NCBI RefSeq assembly: GCF_012932915.1
Contig: NZ_VCQU01000002.1
Coordinates: forward strand, 186,001-250,000
Direction: 5' to 3'
Origin: Antrihabitans stalactiti
GTDB lineage: Bacteria > Actinomycetota > Actinomycetes > Mycobacteriales > Mycobacteriaceae
DNA length: 64,000 bases
This document shows positions 1 through 8,451 of this stretch, in pieces. The notes under the pieces were generated by a model that had not been told where the DNA came from, made no database searches, and worked only from the letters and a program-made list of their open reading frames with translations. A program made the position numbers and the translations under genes. Positions within the stretch are counted from its first letter, which is position 1. Each line of letters starts with the position of its first letter.

Positions 1-185
1 TCGAGCACGTCGTGCCGATCGTGCACGACCACCACGAAGCGCAGCGACGAGTCGCTCGCCGTAAGGGGCTCGGACCCGAGTCGGCGTATAGCCTGCCACC
101 GGCCAACGGCCCTAGAATGTTGCGAGTCTGCGAGGGTATGCGGTGACGTAGCGCGAAGATCGCGAACCGAGGATGGGGGCCCGAT

Positions 186-917
186 GTGAGCCAGGACGTG
201 GACGATGGTGACCGGGTCGCTTCCGGGCAGGGCATAGAGCGGCGCGCCGGTGCCTTGAGTCGTCGCGCGATCCTCGACGCAGCAACCGAGATGATCGACC
301 AACACGGTCTGCAGCAGTTGACGATGCGTCGGTTGGGTACCTGGTGCGGAGTAGAGGCTATGGCGCTCTACCGGTATGTCTCCGGTCGCGAGGATTTGCT
401 CAATGGAGTCGTCGACAATCTGATCGACGACCTCTACGAGGATCAGCTCGCGAGCCGGGATGCCGAAGACGGTGGCTGGCAGGACTATCTGCAGCGCGTC
501 GCGCACGGTGTTCGTGCCATCGCACTCGAACACCCGCAATTGTTCCCCGCCATAGCGACACGTCCGCCGGAGGCGCCGTGGGTGCGTCCCCCGCTGCGGA
601 GCCTGCGATGGATGGAGACGTTTCTTGCGACCTTGCGCGGCTTCGGGTTCAATCGCGAAGCCGCTGTCGGGGTGTACCGGTCGTTCACGACGTTCCTCTT
701 AGGGCAATTGCTGCTCGAAGTGGCTGCGCACGGCGCTCCGTTGAGCCCAGCGATGGACGCTGTCGACGGTGGAGCGCCTCTGCCGCTGGATTTGCAGCAG
801 TACCCGAACCTACTCGAGTTGGCCCCCATGCTCGCTGAAGATCACTCGCTTGCCGAGTTCGAGGAAGCGCTGGAGGACCTGCTGGATCGAATCGAGACGA
901 ACACGCACACGCCGTAG
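186..917 (+). CDS. TetR-family transcriptional regulator
   Basis: Predicted cytoplasmic one-component repressor of 243 aa. An N-terminal helix-turn-helix lies at roughly residues 25-72 (RRAILDAATEMI, then MRRLGTWCGVEAMALYRYV), followed by an all-helical ligand domain of the TetR C-terminal type that includes PPLRSLRWMETFLATL. The GTG start follows a G-rich stretch (GGATGGGGGC) that could act as a ribosome binding site. It closely resembles the regulator on the opposite strand just downstream, with which it is convergent, so the two look like a duplicated pair. Ligand and targets cannot be read from the sequence. Confidence 0.85.
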   Translation: MSQDVDDGDRVASGQGIERRAGALSRRAILDAATEMIDQHGLQQLTMRRLGTWCGVEAMALYRYVSGREDLLNGVVDNLIDDLYEDQLASRDAEDGGWQDYLQRVAHGVRAIALEHPQLFPAIATRPPEAPWVRPPLRSLRWMETFLATLRGFGFNREAAVGVYRSFTTFLLGQLLLEVAAHGAPLSPAMDAVDGGAPLPLDLQQYPNLLELAPMLAEDHSLAEFEEALEDLLDRIETNTHTP

Positions 918-941
918 TGCCGACTGCGTGACAACCGAACG

Positions 942-1661
942 TCACTGCTCAGTAGTAGGTCCGGTCGAATCGATGCGGGCCAGAAGTTGCTCGAGATCGT
1001 CGTCGAAGTCGTCGGTCGAGCGATCGCGGGACAGAGTCGCCTTCAGTCGCTTCAGATGCTCATAGCCGTCCAGATTCACAGTGTCGCTTCGCACGTCGGC
1101 GCCAGCCACCTCGAGGAGCAGGTGACCCAACAGGAATGTGGTGAACGAGCGGTATGCCGACGCAGCGGATTCGTCGTCGAAGTCGTGGGCAATGAGCGTA
1201 TCGAGAAATGTGTCCAACCACCGGAGGCTGCGCAACGGTGGGCGTACCCACGGCTCGCGAGGTGGGTTGGTGGCTATCAGTGGGAACAACTGCGGATGCG
1301 CGTGCGCGGCCTTTCGGACGTTGTCTGCGACGCGGACCATGAAATCTTGCCAGCCGTCTTCGGCATCGCGGGTACGGAGATGATCGGCATGCAACGTCTC
1401 CATCATTCGGTCGACGATTCCGTTCAGCAGATCGTCGCGACCGGACACATACCTGTAGAGCGCCATAGCCTCCACCCCGCATGCCGTCCCGAGGCGACGC
1501 ATATTCAGATGGTGAAGGCCGCCCTGATCCACCAATTGTATTGCGGTATCGAGGATCAAGTCGCGACTCAACTGTCGTCGATGGTCGCCCGCGATCCGGT
1601 GTGCGGTGTCGTCGGCACGGACGTCGGTCGTTCGAGCGCTGTAACGCTCAGGGTCACCCAC
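942..1661 (-). CDS. TetR-family transcriptional regulator, paralogue of the preceding gene
   Basis: TetR-type regulator sharing long identical blocks with the 186-917 product (GVEAMALYRYVSGR, WVRPPLRSLRW, YRSFTTFLLG). I start it at GTG 1661 because AAGAGGA sits about 6 nt upstream; an open frame continues to 1730 but has no better ribosome binding site. A perfect inverted repeat at 1743-1757 lies about 80 bp upstream and may be its own operator. The gene is tail to tail with its paralogue, separated by about 25 bp. The effector is unknown. Confidence 0.85.
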   Translation of the reverse strand: MGDPERYSARTTDVRADDTAHRIAGDHRRQLSRDLILDTAIQLVDQGGLHHLNMRRLGTACGVEAMALYRYVSGRDDLLNGIVDRMMETLHADHLRTRDAEDGWQDFMVRVADNVRKAAHAHPQLFPLIATNPPREPWVRPPLRSLRWLDTFLDTLIAHDFDDESAASAYRSFTTFLLGHLLLEVAGADVRSDTVNLDGYEHLKRLKATLSRDRSTDDFDDDLEQLLARIDSTGPTTEQ

Positions 1662-1742
1662 GGAAATCCTCTTTGTCGATGGTGTGAATTGGGAATACCC
1701 AGACCGGGTGGATGCCAACCAGAGCGACATCGGATGGAGCCT

Positions 1743-1757
1743 GTTTACAAAGTAAAC
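1743..1757. promoter_or_regulatory. Candidate TetR operator, GTTTAC-AAA-GTAAAC
   Basis: Perfect 6-bp inverted repeat with a 3-bp centre in the divergent region between the minus-strand TetR gene (start 1661) and the csbD-like gene (start about 1820). Size and placement fit an autoregulatory TetR site that could also control the CsbD gene. Assignment to this TetR protein is inference. Confidence 0.45.
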
Positions 1758-1819
1758 TGGCGGGGTAACTCCACCGCAGCGGCGTGAACCCGCGCTGCCA
1801 ACTGGTGGAAGGAATGCAA

Positions 1820-2059
1820 TTGAGCAACGACAGCGGAGTAGAAGCCGGAATCAAGGGCGTCGTCGAGGACGTCAAGGGAAAGGTGAAGGAAGCCGCAGGC
1901 AACGTCGTCGGTGACGATTCGCTCAAGCGTGAGGGCGATGCGCAGCAGGACAAGGCCGAGGCGCAGCGTGACGTCGCGGCAAAAGAGGCTCAGGCCGAGA
2001 AGGCTCGCGGCGAGGCTGCAGCACACGAAGCGCGTCAGAAAGCCGAGCAGGACAGCTAG
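1820..2059 (+). CDS. CsbD-family stress protein
   Basis: Small, hydrophilic, highly charged, helix-rich protein of about 79 aa. The family signature is at the N terminus (GIKGVVEDVKGKVKEAAGNVVGDDSLKREGDAQQ), written here as the start of the CsbD-like domain; the rest is Ala/Glu/Lys-rich and probably a single long helix. CsbD proteins are general-stress proteins of unknown biochemical role. I prefer the TTG at 1820 because AAGGA lies 6 nt upstream; the ATG at 1814 is also possible but would almost touch the ribosome binding site. A hairpin follows the gene. Confidence 0.85.
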   Translation: MSNDSGVEAGIKGVVEDVKGKVKEAAGNVVGDDSLKREGDAQQDKAEAQRDVAAKEAQAEKARGEAAAHEARQKAEQDS

Positions 2060-2071
2060 TCCATAGCCCGT

Positions 2072-2101
2072 GGTACGGGAACCGACGATGCTTCCCGTAC
2101 C
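2072..2101. terminator. Hairpin downstream of the csbD-like gene
   Basis: GGTACGGGAA and TTCCCGTACC form a perfect 10-bp stem with a 10-nt loop, 12 nt after the stop codon. There is no T-run, so it is a hairpin-only (non-canonical) terminator candidate. Confidence 0.5.
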
Positions 2102-2158
2102 GCTCGGCCATCCTGGGGCCCCATAATCCAGTGGTTGCATTCAACCGAAAGGTGCTCC

Positions 2159-2848
2159 ATGCCCTCCCTGACCAACGACGGCGATGTGTCGATCCTGTAC
2201 CTCGATGAACCCGATGCGTCGGATTCGGAAAATCGGTTCAACCCGGAATGGTTGGCATCGGTCAACGCTCTGCTCGATGAGGTCGAGGCGTCGCAAGGTC
2301 CGCGGGCATTGGTCACCACCGCGCGCGGCAAGTTCTATTCGACAGGTGCCGATTTGGCTTGGGGTGCAGCCAATCCCGGCCGGATCGACTGGCTGCTCAC
2401 CGAGATTCAGGCAGTTCTCGCCCGCATTCTGGTTTTGCCCGTACCGACCGTCGCAGCGATGCAAGGGCACACATTCGGCGCTGGCGCGTTCTTGGCGATG
2501 GCGCACGATCGCACCGTGATGCGCGCGGACCGCGGATACTTCTGCCTGCCAGGGATCACGCTCGGTGGCTCGTATGCGCCGGGCGTGCTTGCGCTGGCGG
2601 CTGCGCGGCTCCCGGCACGCGCCGGGCATGAGGCGTTGATGACCGGCCGTCGCTACGGCGGAATCGACGCTGAGCGGGCGGGTTTGGTCGACGCCGTCGA
2701 ATCCGATTCGCGCGTGCTGGAGTCCGCCGTCGAATACGCGCACGGTGTTGCTCAGACTCGCGGCCCCGTGCTGGGCGAAATCAAAGTCGGCCTGTACGAA
2801 CCGGTTGTCGCGGCGTTGCGCACACCCGTCACCGGATACAACCGCTGA
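2159..2848 (+). CDS. Enoyl-CoA hydratase/isomerase (crotonase) family protein
   Basis: Crotonase-fold enzyme of about 229 aa, short for the family. The oxyanion-hole segment ALVTTARGKFYSTGADL and the second block TVAAMQGHTFGAGAFLAMAHDRTVM are visible. The usual catalytic Glu pair of hydratases is not clear (the segment reads YFCLPGITLGGSYAPG), so it may be an isomerase (fungal/plant peroxisomal ECI-like) rather than a hydratase. ATG 2159 has GAAAGG upstream; an earlier in-frame start at 2135 lacks support. Acts in the cytoplasm on acyl-CoA substrates; the substrate is unknown. Confidence 0.8.
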   Translation: MPSLTNDGDVSILYLDEPDASDSENRFNPEWLASVNALLDEVEASQGPRALVTTARGKFYSTGADLAWGAANPGRIDWLLTEIQAVLARILVLPVPTVAAMQGHTFGAGAFLAMAHDRTVMRADRGYFCLPGITLGGSYAPGVLALAAARLPARAGHEALMTGRRYGGIDAERAGLVDAVESDSRVLESAVEYAHGVAQTRGPVLGEIKVGLYEPVVAALRTPVTGYNR

Positions 2849-2876
2849 ACTGCCCCATATTTGGGTAAGTAGAGGG

Positions 2877-3308
2877 ATGGAACCAGATCATGCGCGACCG
2901 GCCGGAGCGAGCGACCGGCTTGTCGCTGCTGCCGGAAAGGTATCGGAAGCACTCGAAGCGACCGAGCAAGCGCGCGGGCACTTGTACGCGTTTCATCAGC
3001 TGACGGGTGGAGCCGACTTCACTCTCGACAAAGCGGTGTCGCTGCTCCGGGAGGAAGGCGAGGACGAACTCGCCGACCTGGTGACCACCGAACTGATCGG
3101 CAGGAACGTACTAGCCGGTCGATGGACATTCCAGATCGTCGAAGAGTACGACGACGGCTACTACGCGAATTTCAAAAGCGTCGAGAAGAAAATTCGGGAC
3201 ACCCTGATGGATGGCCGCAGGCACGTCTACGAGTCGGAACTCAAGGAGAAACGACGCACCCACGGCCGGTCAGGGCACTCATCGCGCCCGGACGAGGCTA
3301 ACCGCTGA
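2877..3308 (+). CDS. Conserved hypothetical protein, about 143 aa
   Basis: I do not recognise the family. Soluble, charged protein with an N-terminal helical region (VAAAGKVSEALEATEQARGHLYAFHQL) and a central segment ending in VEEYDDGYYANFKSVEKKI; the tail is very basic and probably disordered. ATG 2877 is preceded by AGAGGG; the frame is open further upstream but runs into the preceding gene. The last 11 bases overlap the convergent aldo/keto reductase gene. Confidence 0.7.
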   Translation: MEPDHARPAGASDRLVAAAGKVSEALEATEQARGHLYAFHQLTGGADFTLDKAVSLLREEGEDELADLVTTELIGRNVLAGRWTFQIVEEYDDGYYANFKSVEKKIRDTLMDGRRHVYESELKEKRRTHGRSGHSSRPDEANR

Positions 3309-4170
3309 CCGCTTTTTCCAGCGCCGCGAATTCCTCGTCTGTCAGCGTGATCTCAGCAGCGTCGACGTTGTCGTCGAGATGCGACACCGACGACGTCCCA
3401 GGGATGGGAAGCATGACCGGCGAGCGCCGCAGCAGCCACGCCAACGCGAGCTGGGACGGAGACTTGCCATGTTCCTTGGCGAGCGTGTCCAGCGGACCGC
3501 CTTGCGCCGCAAGCTGTCCGGTGGCAAGCGGGAACCACGGAATGAACGCGATCGAGTTGCGCTCTGCGTAGTCGAGCACGTCTTCGGCGCTGCGGTTCGC
3601 GAGGTTGTACAGGTTCTGCACGGACGCGATGGTCGCGAACTCTGCGGCCGCTTGGAGCTCGGCGACGCTGACTTCACTCAGCCCGATGTGCTTGATCTTG
3701 CCTTCCTGCTGCAGGAGCGCAAGCTCGCCGACCTGATCGGCCAGTGGCACCTTGGGGTCGATGCGGTGTAGCTGAAAGAGCGGGATCTGTTCCAAGCCAA
3801 GATTTCTCAGGCTCAGCTCGGCTTGCTGCCGCAGATATTCGGGGCGACCGACGGGGCGCCAGTCGCCAGGCCCGGACCGTGTCAGTCCAGCTTTGGTCGC
3901 GATCACGACGTCGTCGTTGTAGGGGTGAAGTGCCTTCTTCAACAGCTGTTCGGCAACTACCGGACCGTACGAATCTGCGGTGTCGAAGAATGTCACACCA
4001 CGCTCGACCGCTCTTTGTAATACGCGGACGGCTTCGTCTGGATCTTTCGGATCACCCCATACGCCCTCGCCGGTGAGCTGCATCGTGCCGTAGCCGAGTC
4101 TGACGACGGGTGTGGTGCCACCGATCGAGAACGATCCCGAAAGTGCGGCGGAAACTGTGTTCACTGCCAT
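3298..4170 (-). CDS. Aldo/keto reductase
   Basis: NADPH-dependent carbonyl reductase of 290 aa with a TIM-barrel fold. Family marks include the N-terminal LGYGTMQLTGEGVWG, the catalytic region FFDTADSYGP (Asp and Tyr of the tetrad), the Lys-containing VIATKAGL, His in LFQLHRIDPK, and the C-terminal cofactor segment PIPGTSSVSHLDDNV. It looks like the AKR group typical of actinobacterial oxidoreductases related to pyridoxal or sugar reductases. Monocistronic. Physiological substrate unknown. Confidence 0.9.
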   Translation of the reverse strand: MAVNTVSAALSGSFSIGGTTPVVRLGYGTMQLTGEGVWGDPKDPDEAVRVLQRAVERGVTFFDTADSYGPVVAEQLLKKALHPYNDDVVIATKAGLTRSGPGDWRPVGRPEYLRQQAELSLRNLGLEQIPLFQLHRIDPKVPLADQVGELALLQQEGKIKHIGLSEVSVAELQAAAEFATIASVQNLYNLANRSAEDVLDYAERNSIAFIPWFPLATGQLAAQGGPLDTLAKEHGKSPSQLALAWLLRRSPVMLPIPGTSSVSHLDDNVDAAEITLTDEEFAALEKAVSG

Positions 4171-4222
4171 GTCGACTCCCTTGTTGTTGAACAGGGGAGT
4201 ACAACCGGCGTTACACCCTTCG

Positions 4223-5752
4223 TTATTCCGAATCGAGCACGGCCATCGCCGCGTTGTGTCCAGGAATTCCGCTTACCCCGCCGCCGCGTCGCGCTCCCGC
4301 GCCGCATAGCAGGATTCGGTCGTGCTCGGTTTCGACGCCCCACCGGCCGAGCTCGACGGGATCGCCGGCGTAGGGCCATTGCAGGGCGCGATGGAAGATG
4401 TGTCCGGCAGGCAGACCGAGCTCGGCTTCGAGGTCGAGCGGCGTCTTCGCCTCGATGCACATCGCGCCGTCCGGGGCCCGCACGATTCGATCTTCGATCG
4501 GCTCGGCGAGCACACTATCGAGTGAGGCGAGGGTGGCGCGAAGCGCTTCCGTGCGGGCGATGTCGTTGTCGCCCTTGAACAACCGCGCCGGCATGTGCAA
4601 TCCGAACAACGTGAGCGTCTGAAACCCGGCGCTGCGTTCGGCCTCGCCCAGAATCGACGGGTCGGTCAGGGAATGGCAGTAGATCTCACACGGCGGCACC
4701 GTCGGAATGCGGCCGGCTGCCGCCTCTCGGTGAGCAATTTCCAGCTGCCCGAAACTCTCGTTGACGTGCAAGGTTCCGCCGAACGCGTCGGCAGGAGAGA
4801 CGGTGGTGTCGCGGAGCCGGGGTAGGCGGTCCAGCACCATGTTGACCTTGAGTTGCGCTCCCTCGGGCGGCTCGGTCGGCGTTTCGCCGAGTAGGTCGGC
4901 AAGCCGGGTGGGCGCGACGTTGGACAGAATGTGTCGGCCATGGACCGTGTGCTCGGCGTCGCCCCGCCGATACCGGACCTCGCCGTCAGGGGAGACGGCA
5001 AGTACTTCCGCATCGGTGAGCAATGTTGCACCTGCCCGTTGCGCCGTCGATGCGAGCGAAGCCGTCACCGCACCCATCCCACCGACCGGGACGTTCCACT
5101 GACCGGTCCCACGTCCGATGACGTGGTAGAGCAGGCACCGATTCTGGGTCAGGTCGGCGTCATCGGCGGCGGCGAACGTGCCGATCAGCGCATCGGTCAA
5201 CACAATTCCGCGTACGACGTCGTCGGTGAACCAGTCTCGCAGTGTCTCGCCGAGCGGGCGGTCGAAGAGGACCGACCACGCATCCTTGTCGGCGACCATC
5301 GCTTCGAGGGTGGACCGGTCGACGAGCGGTTCGGTCAGCGAATCGAAGATCGGACCTGCTACGCGAGTCGTCAAGTCGTAGAACCGTTCCCATGCAGCAA
5401 AGTCTCGCGCCGAGCCGGTCAACTTACGGAACGACCGCGCGGTGCGGTCGCGATCTGCCGTGTCGACCAGCAGTCCACCGTCACCGCACGGGGTGTAGGA
5501 CGAGATGTGTCGTTGCCGTAGTTCCACGTCGATGCCGAGGTCTGCCGCGATCTTTGCAGGCAGCAGACTTACGAGATATGAATAGCGGGACAGCCGAACG
5601 TCGATCCCCGGGAAGGCCCGGAAAGACACTGCGGCACCACCTAATTCGCTTCGTCGCTCCAGGACGAGCACCGAGCGACCCGCACGGGCCAGGTATGCCG
5701 CCGCGACGAGCCCGTTATGCCCGCCGCCGACGATCACGACGTCCTCGGTCAT
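4223..5752 (-). CDS. FAD-dependent oxidoreductase, phytoene-desaturase/PYROXD2-like
   Basis: Flavoprotein of about 509 aa. An N-terminal dinucleotide-binding motif VVIVGGGHNGLVAAAYLARAG is followed by the FAD ribose Glu (LVLERRSELGGAA), and the C terminus carries the second FAD-contact motif (CGAGARRGGGVSGIPGHNA). The layout and the signature GGGHNGL...AYLARAG match the PYROXD2/'phytoene dehydrogenase-related' group rather than canonical CrtI. The start at 5752 places the nucleotide-binding strand at the N terminus. It is 13 kb from a carotenoid operon that lacks crtI, so a carotenoid role is possible but unproven. Confidence 0.85.
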   Translation of the reverse strand: MTEDVVIVGGGHNGLVAAAYLARAGRSVLVLERRSELGGAAVSFRAFPGIDVRLSRYSYLVSLLPAKIAADLGIDVELRQRHISSYTPCGDGGLLVDTADRDRTARSFRKLTGSARDFAAWERFYDLTTRVAGPIFDSLTEPLVDRSTLEAMVADKDAWSVLFDRPLGETLRDWFTDDVVRGIVLTDALIGTFAAADDADLTQNRCLLYHVIGRGTGQWNVPVGGMGAVTASLASTAQRAGATLLTDAEVLAVSPDGEVRYRRGDAEHTVHGRHILSNVAPTRLADLLGETPTEPPEGAQLKVNMVLDRLPRLRDTTVSPADAFGGTLHVNESFGQLEIAHREAAAGRIPTVPPCEIYCHSLTDPSILGEAERSAGFQTLTLFGLHMPARLFKGDNDIARTEALRATLASLDSVLAEPIEDRIVRAPDGAMCIEAKTPLDLEAELGLPAGHIFHRALQWPYAGDPVELGRWGVETEHDRILLCGAGARRGGGVSGIPGHNAAMAVLDSE

Positions 5753-5868
5753 GCCGCCAGCGTGAAGCCTCCGTCGACAGGTGTCAACGGCGGGCACCTG
5801 GCCATCGGACCTATTGAGTACGCTCGCAGCGACGTACTCCGACTCGATCGAGCCGAAGGACCCTTTTC

Positions 5869-6663
5869 GTGCCCACTCGCAAAATTGCCGGGCTCGCCGC
5901 CCTCGCCGTGGCGTTTGCTGTCGCCTTCGTCGCCGCGCCGCGCCCAGTGGCGTCGCAGTTCTCGAGCAGCGACTTTGCCAATTAGCGCGACCTCAGAGCA
6001 GCGGTCCGCGCGGCGTTCGTGGAGTACTGGGGTTCCGGCGAGCGGACTTTGACCCCAGGCATGGCGAGAGCTGTCGATTACTGGCGCGACTACCACGCCG
6101 CCAAGGCTGTATTCGCTGCCCTGTTACTGGTCGTGCTCGTCGCACTCGGCCTTGCCGTGTGGCGGGCGTTCCTGCGGTCCGGGGGAGTCGCACTCGCGTC
6201 CGGTGGCGTTCTCGTCACCGTATTTGCGTTGACCGCGCTGGTCCTTGTGATGGCCAACGTCCAGGGCGTGATCGCGCCGTTCTCGTCGTTACTTCCGATG
6301 GTTCCCTTCGGTGCAGCGGACGGCCGACTCGCCGAAGCGCTCGATCAGGTCCGAGCGCAACTGAGTGGTTCGCACACAACACCGCCGCTCGACGCGATGA
6401 TCAGCGACTTCGCTCGGTATCACGCGGCGATGGCGGTTATCGGTGCGGTCGTCGCCGTCCTCATTGCCTCCACAACAGTGTGGTTGTGGAAGAAGTTTGC
6501 GAGCACAGCGTCGTCCGATTGGCTGACGAGGCGCGTGTTGGCCTCGTTCGGTGTTCTCTCTGCGGTGATCTCGCTGCTCCTGATCGTTGTCGTCGTGGCG
6601 AACGTGCTGACCGCCGCGGACCCGGAGCCGGCGTTGGCGGCTTTCTTCGACGGCGGCTGGTGA
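5869..6663 (+). pseudogene. Membrane protein gene interrupted by an in-frame amber codon
   Basis: Reading from GTG 5869 (GAAGGA 8 nt upstream) gives a signal-like N terminus (VPTRKIAGLAALAVAFAVAF...), then TAG at 5983 as codon 39, after which the same frame continues open to 6663. The downstream part has about four membrane segments (around AKAVFAALLLVVLVALGLAV, VALASGGVLVTVFALTALVLV, MAVIGAVVAVLIAS and VLSAVISLLLIVVVVANVL). The uninterrupted protein would be about 264 aa. A shorter product from GTG 6019 (214 aa) is possible but lacks the signal region and an obvious ribosome binding site. A CAG-to-TAG change would explain it. Family not recognised. Confidence 0.65.
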
Positions 6664-6693
6664 TGAGCTGGCTCCCTCCGTACCGTCGAGCAC

Positions 6694-8184
6694 ATGACAA
6701 CGGAGTCATCCACCACCACCGACCGCAAGAAGACGATGCGGATGCCCTCGGTCGCGATCGTCGGCGCCGGGATGTCGGGAATCTGTATGGCCATCACGCT
6801 TCTCGAGGCAGGCGTCACCGACGTCACGGTCTATGAAAAGGCCGACGACGTCGGTGGAACATGGCGCGACAACACCTATCCGGGCCTGAGCTGTGACGTG
6901 CCGTCGCGGTTCTATCAGTTCACGTTCGCCAAGAAGCCGGACTGGACACACCTGTTCTCGCCGGGCGCCGAAATTCAGGCGTACTTCACGGGTGTTGCCG
7001 ACAGATATGGGCTGCGCGAACGCATTCGCTTCGGCACCGAGATCACGCAGGCGACGTTCGATGATCCCCGGTGGCGAATCCGTACCAGTGCGGGCAAAGA
7101 ACAGACCGTCGACTTCCTGATCTCCGCAACCGGCATCCTGCGAGAGCCGCGCTACCCGAAAATCAACGGGCTCACCGACTTCGCTGGGGCAGTCATGCAT
7201 TCGGCACGTTGGGACCACAGCGTCGACATGGTGGGCAAGCGGGTCGCAGTGATCGGCACCGGGTCCACCGGAGTGCAGATCGTGTGCGGACTCGCAAAGA
7301 GCGTCGGGCGGCTGGAACTGTTCCAGCGCAGCGCGCAATGGATTCTGCCGGTTCCGAATCTTGCGCACACGGCGATCGACGGACCGATTCATCGTCTGTT
7401 GCCCTTGATGAACCAGCTCGGTTACGACGGCAACAGGCACGTATTCGAGGAGTTGGCAAAGGGATTGGTGCGCCCGGGATGGCGGCGGTCCTTTGTTCAG
7501 CAGGTGTGCCGGGCGAATCTGCGAACGGTGCGCGATCCCGAGTTGCGGCGCAAGCTCACTCCCGACTATCAACCGATGTGCCGCAGATTGGTCGTGTCCG
7601 CCGGCTTCTACCGCGCAATGCAACGCGACAATGTCGATCTCGTCGATCTTGCGATCGACCACGTCGAGAAGCGTGGCATCGTCACCGTCGACGGAAGGCT
7701 GCACGAACTCGACGCGATCGTTCTCGCAACAGGCTTCGACGCACACGCGTTCATGCGGCCGATGAACCTCACCGGCCGGAACGGGCTCAGTATCGACACG
7801 TTGTGGGCCGCCGGCCCGAAGGCGCACCTCACCGTCGGGCTGCCGGGTTTCCCGAACTTCTTCATGTTGATAGGCCCACACAGCCCGGTCGGCAATTACG
7901 CGCTGACGGCGATCGCCGAGACGCAGGCCGATCACATCCTCGGTTGGGTGCAGCGCTGGCGCGACGGCGTGATCGACACTGTCGCACCGACTCCGGAAGC
8001 AACCGAGCGATTCAACGCAGAGATGCGCGAAGCGATGCCGAACACAGTGTGGGCAACCGGTTGCACAAGTTGGTACCTCGGCAAGGACGGTCTACCCGAG
8101 CTCTGGCCGTGGACACCGGATAGGCACCGCGATCGACTGCGCGCGAAACCGGATTTCGACGACTACGACGTCCGGCTCGCGTGA
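6694..8184 (+). CDS. Flavin-containing monooxygenase, Baeyer-Villiger type
   Basis: FAD/NADPH enzyme of 496 aa that would insert oxygen next to a ketone carbonyl. FAD site VAIVGAGMSGICMA near residue 20; the GGTWRDNTYPGLSCDVPS block typical of class B monooxygenases; Baeyer-Villiger fingerprint FAGAVMHSARWD (F-x-G-x3-H-x3-W-D) with its His intact; NADPH site VAVIGTGSTGVQ. The C-terminal half contains LATGFDAHAFM. ATG 6694 lies about 30 nt after the disrupted membrane gene. It is one of three such genes in the window. Substrate unknown. Confidence 0.9.
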   Translation: MTTESSTTTDRKKTMRMPSVAIVGAGMSGICMAITLLEAGVTDVTVYEKADDVGGTWRDNTYPGLSCDVPSRFYQFTFAKKPDWTHLFSPGAEIQAYFTGVADRYGLRERIRFGTEITQATFDDPRWRIRTSAGKEQTVDFLISATGILREPRYPKINGLTDFAGAVMHSARWDHSVDMVGKRVAVIGTGSTGVQIVCGLAKSVGRLELFQRSAQWILPVPNLAHTAIDGPIHRLLPLMNQLGYDGNRHVFEELAKGLVRPGWRRSFVQQVCRANLRTVRDPELRRKLTPDYQPMCRRLVVSAGFYRAMQRDNVDLVDLAIDHVEKRGIVTVDGRLHELDAIVLATGFDAHAFMRPMNLTGRNGLSIDTLWAAGPKAHLTVGLPGFPNFFMLIGPHSPVGNYALTAIAETQADHILGWVQRWRDGVIDTVAPTPEATERFNAEMREAMPNTVWATGCTSWYLGKDGLPELWPWTPDRHRDRLRAKPDFDDYDVRLA

Positions 8185-8185
8185 C

Positions 8186-8431
8186 TCACTGCAAGTACCC
8201 CTCGACCTGAATTGCTGATTGCACCTTCGCATCGTCGGGAGCGAGGCCGGCGTCGATGCGTGCGCGACGCTGCCGCAGCAGGTCCCAGCACTGATCGAGA
8301 AGTACCTCGAGCTGCGCTAGCTGCTTGTGCTCGGTCGCCGGGTCGAGTTCGCCTGCTTCGGTTTTCGTGCGGAGATCGTGCTCGCTGTCGACCAATTCCT
8401 TGATGCGCGCGAGGATGTCGGATTCGCTCAT
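8186..8431 (-). CDS. DUF2630 family protein
   Basis: Small 81-aa protein, largely helical and predicted to form a coiled coil (ILARIKELVDSEHDLRTKT, then ATEHKQLAQLEVLLDQCWDLLRQRRARIDAG). The length and the LDQCWDLLRQRRA block match DUF2630, a family known from actinobacteria without a defined function. It sits between convergent neighbours and is transcribed with or after the downstream lipoprotein gene region. Confidence 0.85.
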   Translation of the reverse strand: MSESDILARIKELVDSEHDLRTKTEAGELDPATEHKQLAQLEVLLDQCWDLLRQRRARIDAGLAPDDAKVQSAIQVEGYLQ

Positions 8432-8451
8432 GCTTCCACCTTACGGAGCGG

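Noticed and set aside
1-120. Possible start of a minus-strand gene at the left edge
   Set aside because: Two minus-strand frames are open to the edge and one looks codon-like, but no start with a ribosome binding site can be fixed and the piece is too short to identify.
4223-5752. Naming this gene crtI
   Set aside because: The layout is PYROXD2-like and it is far from the carotenoid operon; a role in phytoene desaturation is only a possibility.
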